Positions 44,376-54,301 of a stretch of 64,000 bases of DNA are shown here, piece by piece. The translations under genes and the position numbers were made by a program. Location: contig BTPG01000003.1 of assembly GCA_036245525.1 (NCBI GenBank), positions 138,851,212 to 138,915,211 on the forward strand, given 5' to 3'. How positions within the stretch are numbered: the first letter of the stretch is position 1; every line of letters starts with the position of its first letter. This DNA comes from Semisulcospira habei. Its lineage: Eukaryota > Mollusca > Gastropoda > Semisulcospiridae. The notes beneath the pieces are model-generated. The model was not told the origin of the DNA and did not search any database. It was given only the letters and a program-made list of their open reading frames with translations.

Positions 44376-44589
44376 TAAAAGGAGAAGTTTTGTGTCTTTT
44401 TCACGACTCTAAAATTCCGAGCCTTCCCCTTGGAAATAATCAAGCTTGGAAGAGCAATAAACTGCAGGTTATAAAAAGAAATTGAAACGCCTTTCGGGCG
44501 GAAATTCTCGATTTCCTACCCCGAGTTTTACTGTTTTGTTCACACACATTTGAGCTTTAACTTCTTTCTCTCCTTCTTTCCCTGTCTTC

Positions 44590-44628
<39 letters not shown>

Positions 44629-45017
44629 CAAGTTTGAACAAGGTTGAGAAAACCCCCGCTCAAGCACGCACGCAGGCACGCTCGCACGCACGCACGCACA
44701 TAGTGGTTAGCCTATACTCCCTATCAAGTCGAAAGGCCGTTTCTTGACTTACGTTTACATCATAACATTCGTTGACTGACTAATTGAGTGACTGACTAGT
44801 TGACTGACTGACTGACTGACTGATTGATTGATTGATTGATAGATCGATCGATCGATTAATCGATTGATTGACTGACTGATTCACTGCTTGATAACGTCAT
44901 AGTTTCGTGTGGTTTTGAGACAGGCAGATCAAGTGTAACAGTTCTTTTCTGTTGCGTGGATTTTAATCTCGAGGACTTTGAATGAAAATCGTAAGTAAAA
45001 TTGAAACCTACAAGCCA
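44376..45017. other. No gene recognised; T-run and tetranucleotide repeats
   Basis: T-run at 44593-44622, CGCA-rich at 44672-44700, and GACT/GATT/GATC repeats at 44775-44880. Confidence 0.6.
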
Positions 45018-45111
45018 AAAAAGGCCTAGATTCGCAGTTGCGGGGTGCATATGGATCAATGCCTCTTGCATTTGGGGGTTTCGCGTAGTGTCCCGGCAGT
45101 GTATGGGTTAA
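45018..45111 (+). mobile_element. Family A remnant with right terminus
   Basis: AAAAAGGCCTAGATTCGCAG, TTGCGGGG, ATGGATCAATGCCTCTTGC, then GTCCCGGCAGTGTATGGGTTAA. The central third of the palindrome is deleted. Confidence 0.7.
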
Positions 45112-45628
45112 TGCTTCCGATTTCTTGGTTTCGATTTTTCTTTGGTCTGCAGCCCCATTAAAATGCAATGATTTGAACCTTGCGGTCAGTCCAGCATGAA
45201 AGATTATGCGTACAGACGGGTGAAGAAAAGCATGAACATTTGATTCATTCAGCTCTGATAGCTTATAGCAAATGAGGACTGACCACGACCAAGATGGCTC
45301 TAGGGTAGCAACAGATTACCTCGGCACTTTCGGCTTACGCAACCCTGATTCTTACACCAAATACGGACACGGAATGATAGTTCCCGATTAGCCGGGCGCC
45401 AAACTACTCTGAAGCTACCCGTGTACCATTGTATGGTCGCTCCACTTCCAGAAAAAAGTGAGGTTACGTTTGCAACGAACGACTCCCAACAACGAACGAG
45501 AGTGATACAACGGCGGATATAACCAGCATGTACCATGGGCGACACTCCAAACATCTCCAAGAGGCACAGATCCTCAAGGGCCCTCCGGGCTCATGAGGAT
45601 CTATGCCTCTTTGAGATTTTTGGAGTGT

Positions 45629-46320
45629 TGTCTATGCTTACAGTAGAAGTTGGCTAACCGCCACGACTACGCTTTAGTTCCTTGTCTATGCTTACAATAG
45701 AAGTTGGCTAACCGCCACGACTACGCTATAGTTCGGTGTCTATGCTTACAGTAGAAGTTGGCTAACCGCCACGACTACGCTATAGTTCGGTGTATATGCT
45801 TACAGTAGAAGTTGGCTAACCGCCACGACTACGCTCTAGTGCGTTGTCTATGCTTACAGTTCTTCTTGGCTTGACTTCGCGAACAATGATTCTATAGGGG
45901 TTGCCCACGACGTCTGCAGGCATGTTCGTGGCTGCGGAGGCCAATCCGGGACAGGCAGGTTCGACCGCAGTGGCTGCAGGGGAAGGTCTGGCCAGGGTTC
46001 TGAGTTTCGACATCTCTGTATTTTTTGGCTAGCTCTGCGAGAGTCCTCAAAGGAGACGGCTGCCTTGTAAATGGTGGAGCGCCAGGTGTCGCGGTCCGCA
46101 GCAAGCGAAGAGCACATGCTTACAGTAGAAGTTGGCTAACCGCCACGACTACGCTATAGTTCGGTGTCTATGCTGACAGTAGAAGTTGGCTAACCGCCAC
46201 GATTACGCTCTAGTTGGTTGTCTATGCCGCCTTACAGTAGAAGTTGGCTAACCGCCACGACTACGCTCTAGTTCATTGTCTAGGCTCACAGTAGAAGTTG
46301 GCTAACCGCAACGACTCGGC
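45629..46320. repeat. 54-bp minisatellite, about 9 units
   Basis: Unit GTCTATGCTTACAGTAGAAG...TTGGCTAACCGCCACGACTAC...TAGTTCGGT, highly similar between copies, split after the fifth unit start by a 256 bp LINE fragment. The left B arm holds a single diverged version (GTGATACAACGGCGGATATA), so amplification occurred on one side. Confidence 0.9.
45860..46115 (-). pseudogene. LINE ORF C-terminus with a CCHC-type zinc finger, inserted with 10-bp TSD
   Basis: Flanked by ATGCTTACAG (45850-45859 and 46116-46125). On the minus strand one frame reads AADRDTWRSTIYKAAVSFED and, after a frameshift, AELAKKYRDVETQNPGQ then CSHCGRTCLSRIGLRSHEHAC, a C-x2-C-x12-H-x3-C finger. A DRxxWR segment followed by a CxxC...SRIGLxSH finger is common at the C-terminus of animal endonuclease/RT polyproteins. 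The short (AAGAAG) 3' tail and TSD indicate a 5'-truncated retroposition into the tandem array. Confidence 0.78.
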
Positions 46321-46371
46321 CTACGCTTTATTTCGTTGTTTGGAGTCGCTCGTACAAACGCAACCTCACCA

Positions 46372-47097
46372 TTTGACGCTTACAGCACGGCTGAATGGGA
46401 GGCCGGGGGAAGGAGGGGAGGGAGGAGGTAGAGGAGGAGTTGGGAGGGTGGAACGTGGGGGCGGGTTGTGGGGGTGGGTGGTGGTGGGGGGGGGGGAGAG
46501 GGTGACACATTAAATCATGACACAAGCGAAGTTTATTATTATTTATTTATTGTTCCTGTTTGCTACTCGTGTGAAAAAACTCGCATCGACACCTGATTCA
46601 CAGAAAACGTTGTCATAAGCTCGTGGTTGAATGGTTCAGATCTTAAGTTTCATGATTCGTGATGGATAATACGAAGACTTTGTGAAGCCATGACGGTAAC
46701 CACAGGCAATGGATGATCGTTCCGTAATAACAGACCACCTCTACAACATCGGTAGGCCACCGGTAATGAGAAGCAGCACATTTGTTATATTTCCCACTAC
46801 TCGAGTACGCAGCGATCACACCATACCCGTAAACGTAACCCCCCAATTTATTGGACACCTCCCCTGATATTAAAAGTCAACTCGGCATTCAGGCTGAAAA
46901 TTAAAAATACTTCTCGTGCAGAAAGACTGATAGCGCGTGAAAGTAGCGTGCAGTTTCAATCATGAACGGTCATTAATATTTTTTGGCAACCGCGCATTTT
47001 TAACCACACTCCTGTCCGCTGCACACAAATGGTGTCACTGAAACTGCAAAAGGTCAATCCACCTCCACATGAGGAACTAAGGTATAAACAGCGTCAA
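46372..47097. other. No gene recognised; G-rich tract
   Basis: Purine/G-rich at 46395-46502 (GGAGG, GGTGGTGG and G-runs), potential quadruplex on the + strand. Remainder unassigned. Confidence 0.55.
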
Positions 47098-47162
47098 TAA
47101 GAGACATAGATTCTCATGAGCCCCCGCGTATGCGGGCTCTCATGAGGATCAATGTCTCTTGT
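47098..47162. repeat. Family A palindrome
   Basis: TAAGAGACATAGATTCTCAT, centre CCCGCGTATGCGGG, TCATGAGGATCAATGTCTCTTG. Confidence 0.8.
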
Positions 47163-48059
47163 AACCTAGTTTTGTGTACTGTCTTTTATTGGCAGTGAAA
47201 TGGCAGTGATTTCTTAGGATGTATTTACATTTTCTTTTGCGGTCAAAATAAACTTTGCGAACACTTGTAAAGAAGCTCGAGAAAGGTCAGATTGACACAA
47301 GAGGCGCTTTGCAATTAATCGGGCAATCTTTAATTTGCAAAATGCAAGAAGAACTCTTGTGAAACACGAATGATTAATTATCTAGGTGGGTGTAAATTTC
47401 TAGGCGTCGCTTGTAAACTATAAAACTGCGGTGGATTAAACAAGAATTATTGAACAAGATCGTCTCAGGCCGCAGTGAACATTTCTTACCCTCTGTGCGT
47501 GTGTGTGCGTGGGTGGTTGGGTGTGTGTGTGGGGGGGGAGGGGGGGAGGGGGGAGGGGGTGGGGGTGGGTAGGGGGGTGGGGGGGTGGGGCTGGTTTGGG
47601 AGGACGTGGAGGGAACGCAGAAAAGGAAAATAAGAAATCAAAATCAATAAAAACGAAATGCTTTGCAGTTGAGTAAGCAGATTAGTATGACACACGAGGG
47701 CGTAGATTCACCTCTTTTTTACGCTGTGGGGGAGGGGGGAGGGACGGGGGGGGGGGGCGCGGGGAGTGGGGGTTTGGGGGTGGGAGTCATGGGGGAGATG
47801 GGGGGGGGGTTGCGGGTGGAAGGTGGGGTGGGCGGGTTAGGCGGAGCTGAAGGGGGAACGATGGAGGGGATGAAAGAGGTTTAGTAGAACTGTGTGTATC
47901 AAAGTACAGCTTAGTGTAGCTGAAAGGGTCATTTTTGCTACATTTAGCGGTAACACTATAAACTGCGTAAATCTACCCAGCACGAATCCACTATGGCGTC
48001 AATCTACCAAGCGTAGATTTGTGCCACCTTATTTCACCCGGACTGTGTGGTTGAGTCGA
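47163..48059. other. No gene recognised; two G-rich tracts
   Basis: GT then G-rich at 47519-47590, and G-rich at 47727-47850; both are dense in GGG runs. The Gly-rich + frame at 47663-47884 is a translation of this tract. Confidence 0.6.
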
Positions 48060-48276
48060 GTGGATGCACCCCTTCACCGCCAGTAAAAGCAGATCGTGTT
48101 TTGAAATAATTGTAAATTGAATATCAACATCCCAGCCCTCAAAGGAACATGGATGCAATATGATCACAAAGAAGAACCCACAAAGAAGAACCCACAAAGA
48201 AGAACCCAAGGGAGAAAGTGAGGATCTGTACTTCTTGCAGTTGGGAGGTGTTTCATTTTGCTTGGCTGAGAAGGGG
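48060..48276 (+). mobile_element. Family A element with the left palindrome arm replaced by a tandem repeat
   Basis: CACCCCTTCACCGCCAGTAA left, GGAACATGGATGCAATATG, then three copies of CACAAAGAAGAACC(CA) at about 48165-48208 where the left arm should be. The right arm remnant GAGGATCTGTACTTCTTGC and GGCTGAGAAGGGGCCAA follow. Confidence 0.7.
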
Positions 48277-48541
48277 CCAAATCCCCTGTAGTTAGATGCA
48301 GGCTGGCATTACGCTGTGTAGGTTCACACAGACTAGAGCTACGTTCAATGTGAGTGGAACTGCGGCAGTGCAAATTCGTACCGAGGTAGATTCACGGCTA
48401 AGTGGACTTTGCACAAAGCAGATTCAAACTGAGTAGATTTGTACCTAAATAGGGCGAAGCTGCCGCACCAGCCTTAGTTTCTCAGTGTAACCAATCGAGC
48501 CTAGCATTTTGTTGTAGGAGGTTTTATGGAAGCTTAATGCA

Positions 48542-48643
48542 TTAACAACTTCACTGCTAGAGCACAACGAGCAAATACCCAAGAGGCATAGATCCTCATG
48601 AGCCCCGCGAACGCGGGGGCTCATGAGGATCCATGCCTCTTGC
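48542..48643 (-). mobile_element. Family A palindrome with left terminus
   Basis: TTAACAACTTCACTGCTAG at 48542, then palindrome 48580-48643 (CAAGAGGCATAGATCCTCAT and complement, centre CCCCGCGAACGCGGGG). The right long flank is short and truncated. Confidence 0.75.
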
Positions 48644-48755
48644 AGACCTCATTCATACCCATGCGCCGCCAGTAGAGGAGATTATCCAACTGACACCTGC
48701 GACTGTTTCGGACACAACGTTTCTAGCTGCTGGCAGGAAAATGCCAAGGCTGATA

Positions 48756-48969
48756 TTAACACATTATACCCCTGGACCGAAATCCCCAGATTTTGAAGTT
48801 GCCCTCTGAAGGACTGCATTACAATTCTAGAGACAAATCGAGCATGATAGTTCAAGGGTGGTGCCAGAATAGCTTGGCGCCAATGGGCGCAAAGCAGCTC
48901 TGCCATCACCCTTGAACTATCATGCTCGATTCATGTCTTGCTGTGGTGTCTCGCGGCTGAATGAGTTAA
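48756..48969 (-). mobile_element. Family C element
   Basis: TTAACACATTATACCCCTGG left, CGCGGCTGAATGAGTTAA right, 214 bp. Inner palindrome TAGTTCAAGGGTGGTGCCAG ... CATCACCCTTGAACTA with a decayed right arm (GGGCGCAAAGCAGCTC). Confidence 0.82.
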
Positions 48970-49281
48970 AGGAGGTCTTCGATCTTTTTTTTTCTCTCTC
49001 TCTCTCTCTCTAAACGCAAGCAGCCTTTCGAAGACGTAAAAATGAGGATTACGTCTCGACAAATAAAAGTAAATAGGGCACTGTATTGCGGTATGTTTGT
49101 TCATTTTGTGAAAAGGGTTTTAATTCGAAAACTTCATAAGTTGAGGTATCATTGTTTTCTCTCTCGTGTTTATTTTTCTTTGTTGGGTGTTTCTTAGAAA
49201 GACACGTAAACTTATCAAAACAGCTTTTCAATGCCTTACAGATAAACCAATGAAACACTTGCAGAGCACAATTACTATCTG
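48970..49281. other. No gene recognised
   Basis: Short (CT)n at 48995-49010. Nothing else. Confidence 0.5.
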
Positions 49282-49453
49282 ACTAACTGTAGGATGCATA
49301 GATATACATACACCCCGAGACCGCAGCGTTAATGAAGATCTGTGTAGCTTGCTGGCTGCGTTCACATATGTGTTTCTTATACAGAACAGTCTATTTAATT
49401 GGCTTTCGGTCCGCGACGAGTGGTGGGGTTGTACACGACAGTGAAGTGGTTAA
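49282..49453 (-). mobile_element. Family A element, eroded
   Basis: TGTAGGATGCATAGATATAC, CACCCCGAGACCGCAGCG, GAAGATCTGTGTAGCTTGCTG, then the flank and CGACAGTGAAGTGGTTAA ending 49453. Confidence 0.6.
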
Positions 49454-49945
49454 TATAAAAGTGTATTAACAAACGGTGAAAAGTTTTAATTAACACAGAA
49501 AAAGGATGCCATAGCATCCTTTTTCTATGCTCAGGCTCATCAAAACGGTCCCATTCCTTTTATCATCCATCTAATCAAAGAGTTATATACATAACGAGCA
49601 ACTCATCAATTTAATCTGACAACATAAAAGTTGTTTTGTTTGCGCCTCTATCGTGTCTAACCGAAAACATTCTAATAAGCATACAAGGTAAACGGAATAA
49701 CATAGACATTGTCAAACAACATAAAAGTGGTTCTACAAGGAACTTTGCAATTTTTTTTTCAAAGAACACTCTTGCGAGGCCGGAAAACGAAAAAGTCGAT
49801 TTTGAAATGTCAGTAGCAGCAAGTTGTCTTTGATCATGAATGTTCAGAGCTCAGCTGCTGCAGTCTGAGACTACTTCAGAGATTTTCTGTCTCATCATGG
49901 AATTTTATGAAGGTACTTCGGCCTTAGACCCCCCAGCAAATATTA
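49454..49945. other. No gene recognised; one short hairpin
   Basis: AGAAAAAGGATGC / GCATCCTTTTTCT at 49497-49527 is a perfect 13 bp stem over a 4 bp loop. No gene context supports a terminator. AACATAAAAGT recurs at 49621 and 49717. Confidence 0.5.
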
Positions 49946-50159
49946 TTAACCCGTTCACTGCCCGGTGACGGAAACTGTGTTTCTACAGTTTTCGTCAATT
50001 CAGCATCAACAAGCCCTAGCTGTCCTAGGAACATGGATTCAAAGTGGTGTCGGCAAGAGGCATAGATCCTCATGAGCCCCCGCAGCTGCGGGGGCTCATG
50101 AGGATCTATACCTCTTGCAGTTGGGTGTGTTCAAATTTTCTCGGCACTGAACAGGTTAA
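49946..50159 (+). mobile_element. Family A complete element (best reference copy)
   Basis: 214 bp, TTAA at both ends: TTAACCCGTTCACTGCCCG left, TCTCGGCACTGAACAGGTTAA right. The left 103 bp flank carries GTTTCTACAGTTTTCGTCAA and GGAACATGGATTCAAAGTGG. The 66 bp palindrome (50053-50118) has a single arm mismatch around CCCCGCAGCTGCGGGG. The right flank is 41 bp. No frame longer than a few codons, so it must be mobilised in trans if mobile. Confidence 0.92.
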
Positions 50160-50499
50160 AGGGGACTACTCTAGCCAGTGAAGGATTAAGAGCTCGCAAT
50201 ACCTCCTGTATAAATGTTATGAGTCGGTCTTACAATAATGCTGGACTGTGACAAAAGAGGGAATTAAAATTATGAATGTCGCAAAATGGAGACCTTTTCT
50301 GCTCTCCTTCTCCTTTGTACGCAGGAGAGTTCCTTCCGCCACACGCAAAAGACAGCGAAAAACCTCTGGTGCGCGTGCCTACTCACATGGATAGTGAAAA
50401 TGAGGGAAGACAACATTGACAGGCCGTTGTATATGCGAATTTAGAATCAAAGCCCGTCATGGAACAGATCGTTATAAAACTAAATGAATGAATCAATGA
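50160..50499. other. No feature recognised
   Basis: Short AATGAATC-type repeats at 50482-50514; otherwise unassigned. Confidence 0.5.
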
Positions 50500-50703
50500 A
50501 TCAATAAATGAACGAATGTGTTTCTGCAGTCTTCCTTAATTCAACGCCAAAGATCCACAGCCGTCTGATTGAAACGTGGATTCAAAGTGGTGTTAGCAAG
50601 AGGCATAGATCCTCATGAGCTCCTGCAATTGAGATGGCTCATGAGGATCTATGTCTCTTGCAAATGGATCGCATTCGCTGTTTTTCAGCAGTTAAAGAGT
50701 TAA
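50500..50703 (+). mobile_element. Family A element, left terminus lost
   Basis: TGTTTCTGCAGTCTTCCTTAA, AACGTGGATTCAAAGTGG, palindrome 50596-50661 with a diverged centre (CTCCTGCAATTGAGATGG), and TTTTCAGCAGTTAAAGAGTTAA. Confidence 0.8.
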
Positions 50704-50997
50704 GGTAAATGATAATCTCCAACGCAGACCCCACGTGGTCTGCTCATAAGAAATTTGCGTGACTAATTCGCATCGTAACTCTATCTCAACGATTGGTCAG
50801 AATACTAGGGAGATATTTTTTTTAAAAAATACAGCTGACTAAAATACGTCGTTTATCTCATGACAGAAGCCGTTCTTTAACTTCCGGGTCAGTACAAATA
50901 TCCATGCAATAGTTCATTTCTTGCACGATTCGCATTTTGCCATTTCTGAGCCAAGATCGGCCATGATCGGCGGACCAGCTCTGGGCTAGAGTAATAA
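50704..50997. other. No feature recognised
   Basis: Unassigned sequence. Confidence 0.5.
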
Positions 50998-51214
50998 TTA
51001 ACCCATTCAGCCCGGCGCACATAGTTCCCAAATTTTGGAGGCGTCATCTAACGACTATGCACCTGTTGCAGGAGATGCATCAGTCGACCATGATAATGCA
51101 AGGACAGTGCCAGATTAGCTTGGCGCCGACAGGCGCCAGCTAATCTGGCACTGCCCTAGAATTATCATGGTCGACCCATCTCCTGCTGTAGTGCGTCAGT
51201 GCTGAATCAGTTAA
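50998..51214 (-). mobile_element. Family C complete element
   Basis: TTAACCCATTCAGCCCGGCG left, TCAGTGCTGAATCAGTTAA right, 217 bp, TTAA both ends. The inner palindrome CAAGGACAGTGCCAGATTAG ... CTAATCTGGCACTGCCCTAG is framed by ATGATAATG / ATTATCATGG and AGGAGATGCATCAGTCGAC / GTCGACCCATCTCCT, so most of its length is self-complementary. Confidence 0.88.
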
Positions 51215-51656
51215 AGGCACGATAACACAAAAGATTTGCACGGCAAAAATCCTCTGAAAGGATGATTAAATCTGTGACTTTTCTCTTACGCTTTTGTCAT
51301 TTCATCTCAGGCTGGAAGAAAGAGGGGGAAAGTGTGGATTGGAACAGGAAACAAACAAAAAAAAAAGGACTAAAAAAAATTGACTAGAACAGAAATCGGA
51401 GATTGAAAACGCTGTGATATTTCTAGTTGAATAGATATCTTTTTCATGCTCGTTGATGAGATTACACAGCCGTCATATTTCAGAAATCGAAGATCTGTGG
51501 AAAAATATAATACAGCCTAGTGAACTATATTACGCGTACCATGGTTAAAGGGTTGACTTAGTGCAATGGGTCTCTTTCAATAAATTTATTATTAAGTTAT
51601 TTGGTCATTAGGGAAGTCAGAACTAATAGCTTTTCGATTTTTCGACATTTCTATTG
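51215..51656. other. No feature recognised
   Basis: AT-rich; nothing identified. Confidence 0.5.
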
Positions 51657-51748
51657 TCAACCCTTTGGCTGTCGGGTAGCGCTTTTGTCGCGATGACTCC
51701 TGCAGAAATCATCGCGACAAAAACCGCTGCCGACAGCCAAAGGGTTAA
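51657..51748. mobile_element. Family D palindromic element
   Basis: TCAA/TTAA flanks. CCCTTTGGCTGTCGGGTAGC, TCGCGATGACTCCTGCAGAA at the centre, CGCTGCCGACAGCCAAAGGG. Confidence 0.88.
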
Positions 51749-52439
51749 TGTACACGTCTTACAGATGAAGACCCCTTACTGTGATATTATATTTTATTTT
51801 AAATGTATCTATTTAACAACGCTTGTACATTTTTTTTAGCAATACAGTTATGACTACTGTGACTATCCTTTATTGCGGTTGTAGCATAATGATCCCGATA
51901 AAAAAAAAATGTGTCGGCCAGACTGACACAATAAACTTTTTGAATCTTGAATCTTGACACAGTGACACATACCCGCACCCTCCCCACTGCCACACACGCG
52001 TGCGCATGCACTATTACCGCTAACATCAGTTCATTTTAATTTGTTCAAGATGACACACATCTGCGCTCTGAAAGGGCCATACGCGCTCCACCATTTCCTC
52101 AGAGGTTGTCCCAAAGTGAATCCTTTAAGTATCGCTGGCACATTGGTCTGGCTTACCGTGGACGGTCTCGTACCCTTTAAAGCCAGCACCTGCTGCCTTT
52201 CTCGACGACTCTGCTGCGGAGGCGCTGGGGCTGTGTGGTGATGCTGTTCCAAGAATACAACTATTGCTAAGGCTTCTCACCACGTCTGATCTGCCAGTAC
52301 GTACGCCTCTATCTTCCCTAACCAGTCTGTAAGCCGGTATGAGCCTCAAGATATTACTGATTTGAAGCGTCAGAGATCAGGCACTTGCTTCAACGCAGTT
52401 GGCCTACTCCAATAGAGGATCAAAGATGTGCACTATTTT
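51749..52439. other. No gene recognised; one retroposon tail
   Basis: GACACAATAAACTTTTTGAATCTTGAATCTTG at 51926-51957 (given in two parts: ACAATAAACTTTTTGAATC, then TTGAATCTTG) looks like a LINE/SINE 3' tail. The rest is unassigned. Confidence 0.5.
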
Positions 52440-52505
52440 AGCAAGAAGCATAGATTCTCATGAGCCCCTGCGCAGCAGGGGCTCATGAGAATCTACGCCT
52501 CTTGC
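52440..52505. repeat. Family A palindrome
   Basis: GCAAGAAGCATAGATTCTCA ... TGAGAATCTACGCCTCTTGC, centre CCCCTGCGCAGCAGGGG. Confidence 0.82.
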
Positions 52506-53659
52506 AGATGAAAGGGTTTGGCAGATAGGGTTAGACGTGTCATTTCGCAGACAGGCAGGAGGTAATATGCAAGACTATCGAACTCGTAAAAACGCTGTCA
52601 CCACTGGCTTCAAAATCTTGGCTAATGCCCCTTGTACTTCGGGCGCAATCTGCGGGGTATATCACGTGATATTTGCCTGTCCCCGATTGTTGGATATCCG
52701 TAGGACTCTCTAACGAGAGCGACAACACGAACAAGAATTCAAATTTCCGACAGCCCCCCACCCCCTCCCCCCCTTCCCCTCCCCTTCCCCAATCCCCCCC
52801 CCCCCACCCCCGCCCATTCAAATATTGTTTTATGTACCCACTCCATATTTTTTTCCCCCTTCTTTGACACATGTACTGTTATATTGTATAACAAGCAACT
52901 CATGAGCTTGCTCGATATACTTTCCTTCCCGAAAAGCCTTGCGGCCCTGGCAAAATTGTTGATGGATTCTCGAGCCATGGTCTTACGAAATAAAACACAA
53001 AATTCTGTTCTGCTGAAACACTAATTTATCATTTTCAACTAAGACAACGTTAACACTTTCATTAATTTTAAACGTGTCGTTCTTCACCAATGCCGAAGAT
53101 ACTTTTTTTCGCCCGACGTGTACGTGCCATCGCTGCCATCGTGTGCACTCGCATTGAACGTGGAAACCAGTAAAAAAAATAAAAATAAAAAAAAGACTCA
53201 AAAGTACAATAAGCTAAAGACACTAACCTATAACTTGAAACCTTCATTGCTGTAGATATATAACTTAACTAGAGTCGCGAAATGCAACATTCTAAGCTAA
53301 AAAAAAAACCCACCTAAACTGTAATAGCGTAGGAGCCTGTAGACGGAACAGCCAAACGCTCAAAATCACTCAAAACAGTTAGCTCCCTTGCGACAACAAA
53401 ACTGTCGTCTGCTTCACATAGCACCTATTGCGGAGTCATGTTTTCTTGTTTGTTCCCTACTATATTTTTCTTTTTCAAGTTATTATCCACATTGCTGCTA
53501 TGGGTGTTTCATTACTAAACTTTGCTTATGAATTAAACTGAATTAAAATCAATTTGTGAATATGCATATGTTTTGTTTCGGTGTGCAAACCCAAAACGAT
53601 CGCACAGAGTGGAGGGCACGAAGCGAAGGTAAAGTTTTGTTTTGGACTGAAAACATACC
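52506..53659. other. No gene recognised; C-rich tract
   Basis: C-rich at 52754-52816 (quadruplex potential on the minus strand). A/T-rich remainder with no domain-bearing frame. Confidence 0.5.
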
Positions 53660-53826
53660 TTATATTGAGCAGCAATTTGCTTGATATAGTGCCGAAAACA
53701 GACAGCTGTGATTACTTGACCCGATCAAAATGTCCTCGTCGTACGACTCGGACATTTTGATTTGAGTCTGGTAACCACACCAGCTTGTTATCGGCACTAT
53801 ATCAAGCAAAATGCTGCTCAATATAA
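53660..53826. mobile_element. 167-bp fold-back element
   Basis: Starts TTATATTGAGCAGCAATTTG, ends ATGCTGCTCAATATAA. The arms are complementary almost end to end (TTGCTTGATATAGTGCCGA / TCGGCACTATATCAAGCAA; ATCAAAATGTCC / GGACATTTTGAT), with a 14 bp TCGTCGTACGACTC centre. One inner arm section (CAGACAGCTGTGATTACTTG) is diverged. Not related to families A-H. Confidence 0.85.
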
Positions 53827-53874
53827 TATAATAACATTGGTGATCATAACTGCATTGAACACGAAAATGTGTAC

Positions 53875-53927
53875 TGGTCTGTGAAACCTTGCGGATTAGG
53901 GCCGTAAGGTCCAATATCACAGACCAT
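53875..53927. repeat. Short hairpin of the GGTCTGTGA dispersed motif
   Basis: TGGTCTGTGAAACCTTGCGG and CCGTAAGGTCCAATATCACAGACCA. Single-arm versions occur at 16229-16252 and 17013-17035, beside other repeats. Confidence 0.65.
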
Positions 53928-54009
53928 CACCCCAAGGGAAAAATACGCGTAACTGATTTCAAATATTCCCCCCTCCCCCACCCCCTCCCCTCCAACCCGT
54001 CTGAACTTT

Positions 54010-54090
54010 TATCTCATTCGAGACGTGGCCGCATACGGATACGCGGCTTTCAGCCGCGTATCCGTATGCGGCCACGTCTCCAATGAGAAA
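54010..54090. mobile_element. Family F palindromic element
   Basis: CTCATTCGAGACGTGGCCGC, centre GCGGCTTTCAGCCGC, GCGGCCACGTCTCCAATGAG. Arms nearly perfect; TTAA not kept at the ends (TTAT / GAAA). Confidence 0.8.
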
Positions 54091-54231
54091 AAAAAAAAGA
54101 TGAAGACCTTGACTCCCCGAATAGACTCATTCAATAGTGTCATGGAGACATATCATTGAACTGTCAAATTCGTCGCCGGTGGAAGACACGTTATTAAAGC
54201 ACTGTGGCAGAATATTCAGAAATTTGTTTCC

Positions 54232-54301
54232 TTAACCCTCTGGCGCACGCAACCATGGGTACAGTAAACAGTACCGACGACTGCATGCGCATAAGGGTTA
54301 A
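54232..54301. mobile_element. Family H palindromic element, TTAA both ends
   Basis: TTAACCCTCTGGCGCACGCA ... GACTGCATGCGCATAAGGGTTAA, centre GGTACAGTAAACAGTACC. Confidence 0.75.

Larger units (their letters stand above)
45461..46371. mobile_element. Family B element, expanded and carrying a LINE insertion
   Basis: Terminal inverted repeats GTGAGGTTACGTTTGCAACG (45461) and GTACAAACGCAACCTCACC (46352-46371). Next inward are AACGACTCCCAACAACGAAC and its counterpart TCGTTGTTTGGAGTCG. The core palindrome at 45543-45632 (ACACTCCAAACATCTCC / GGAGATTTTTGGAGTGTT) contains an A-like GAGGCACAGATCCTCA stem. To its right, a 54 bp subterminal segment is tandemly amplified. A decayed family C piece lies just left (about 45285-45430). 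Confidence 0.75.

Noticed and set aside
49497..49527. Hairpin followed by T-rich sequence as a transcription terminator
   Set aside because: There is no bacterial gene context and the T-run is part of the stem; treated as an incidental inverted repeat.
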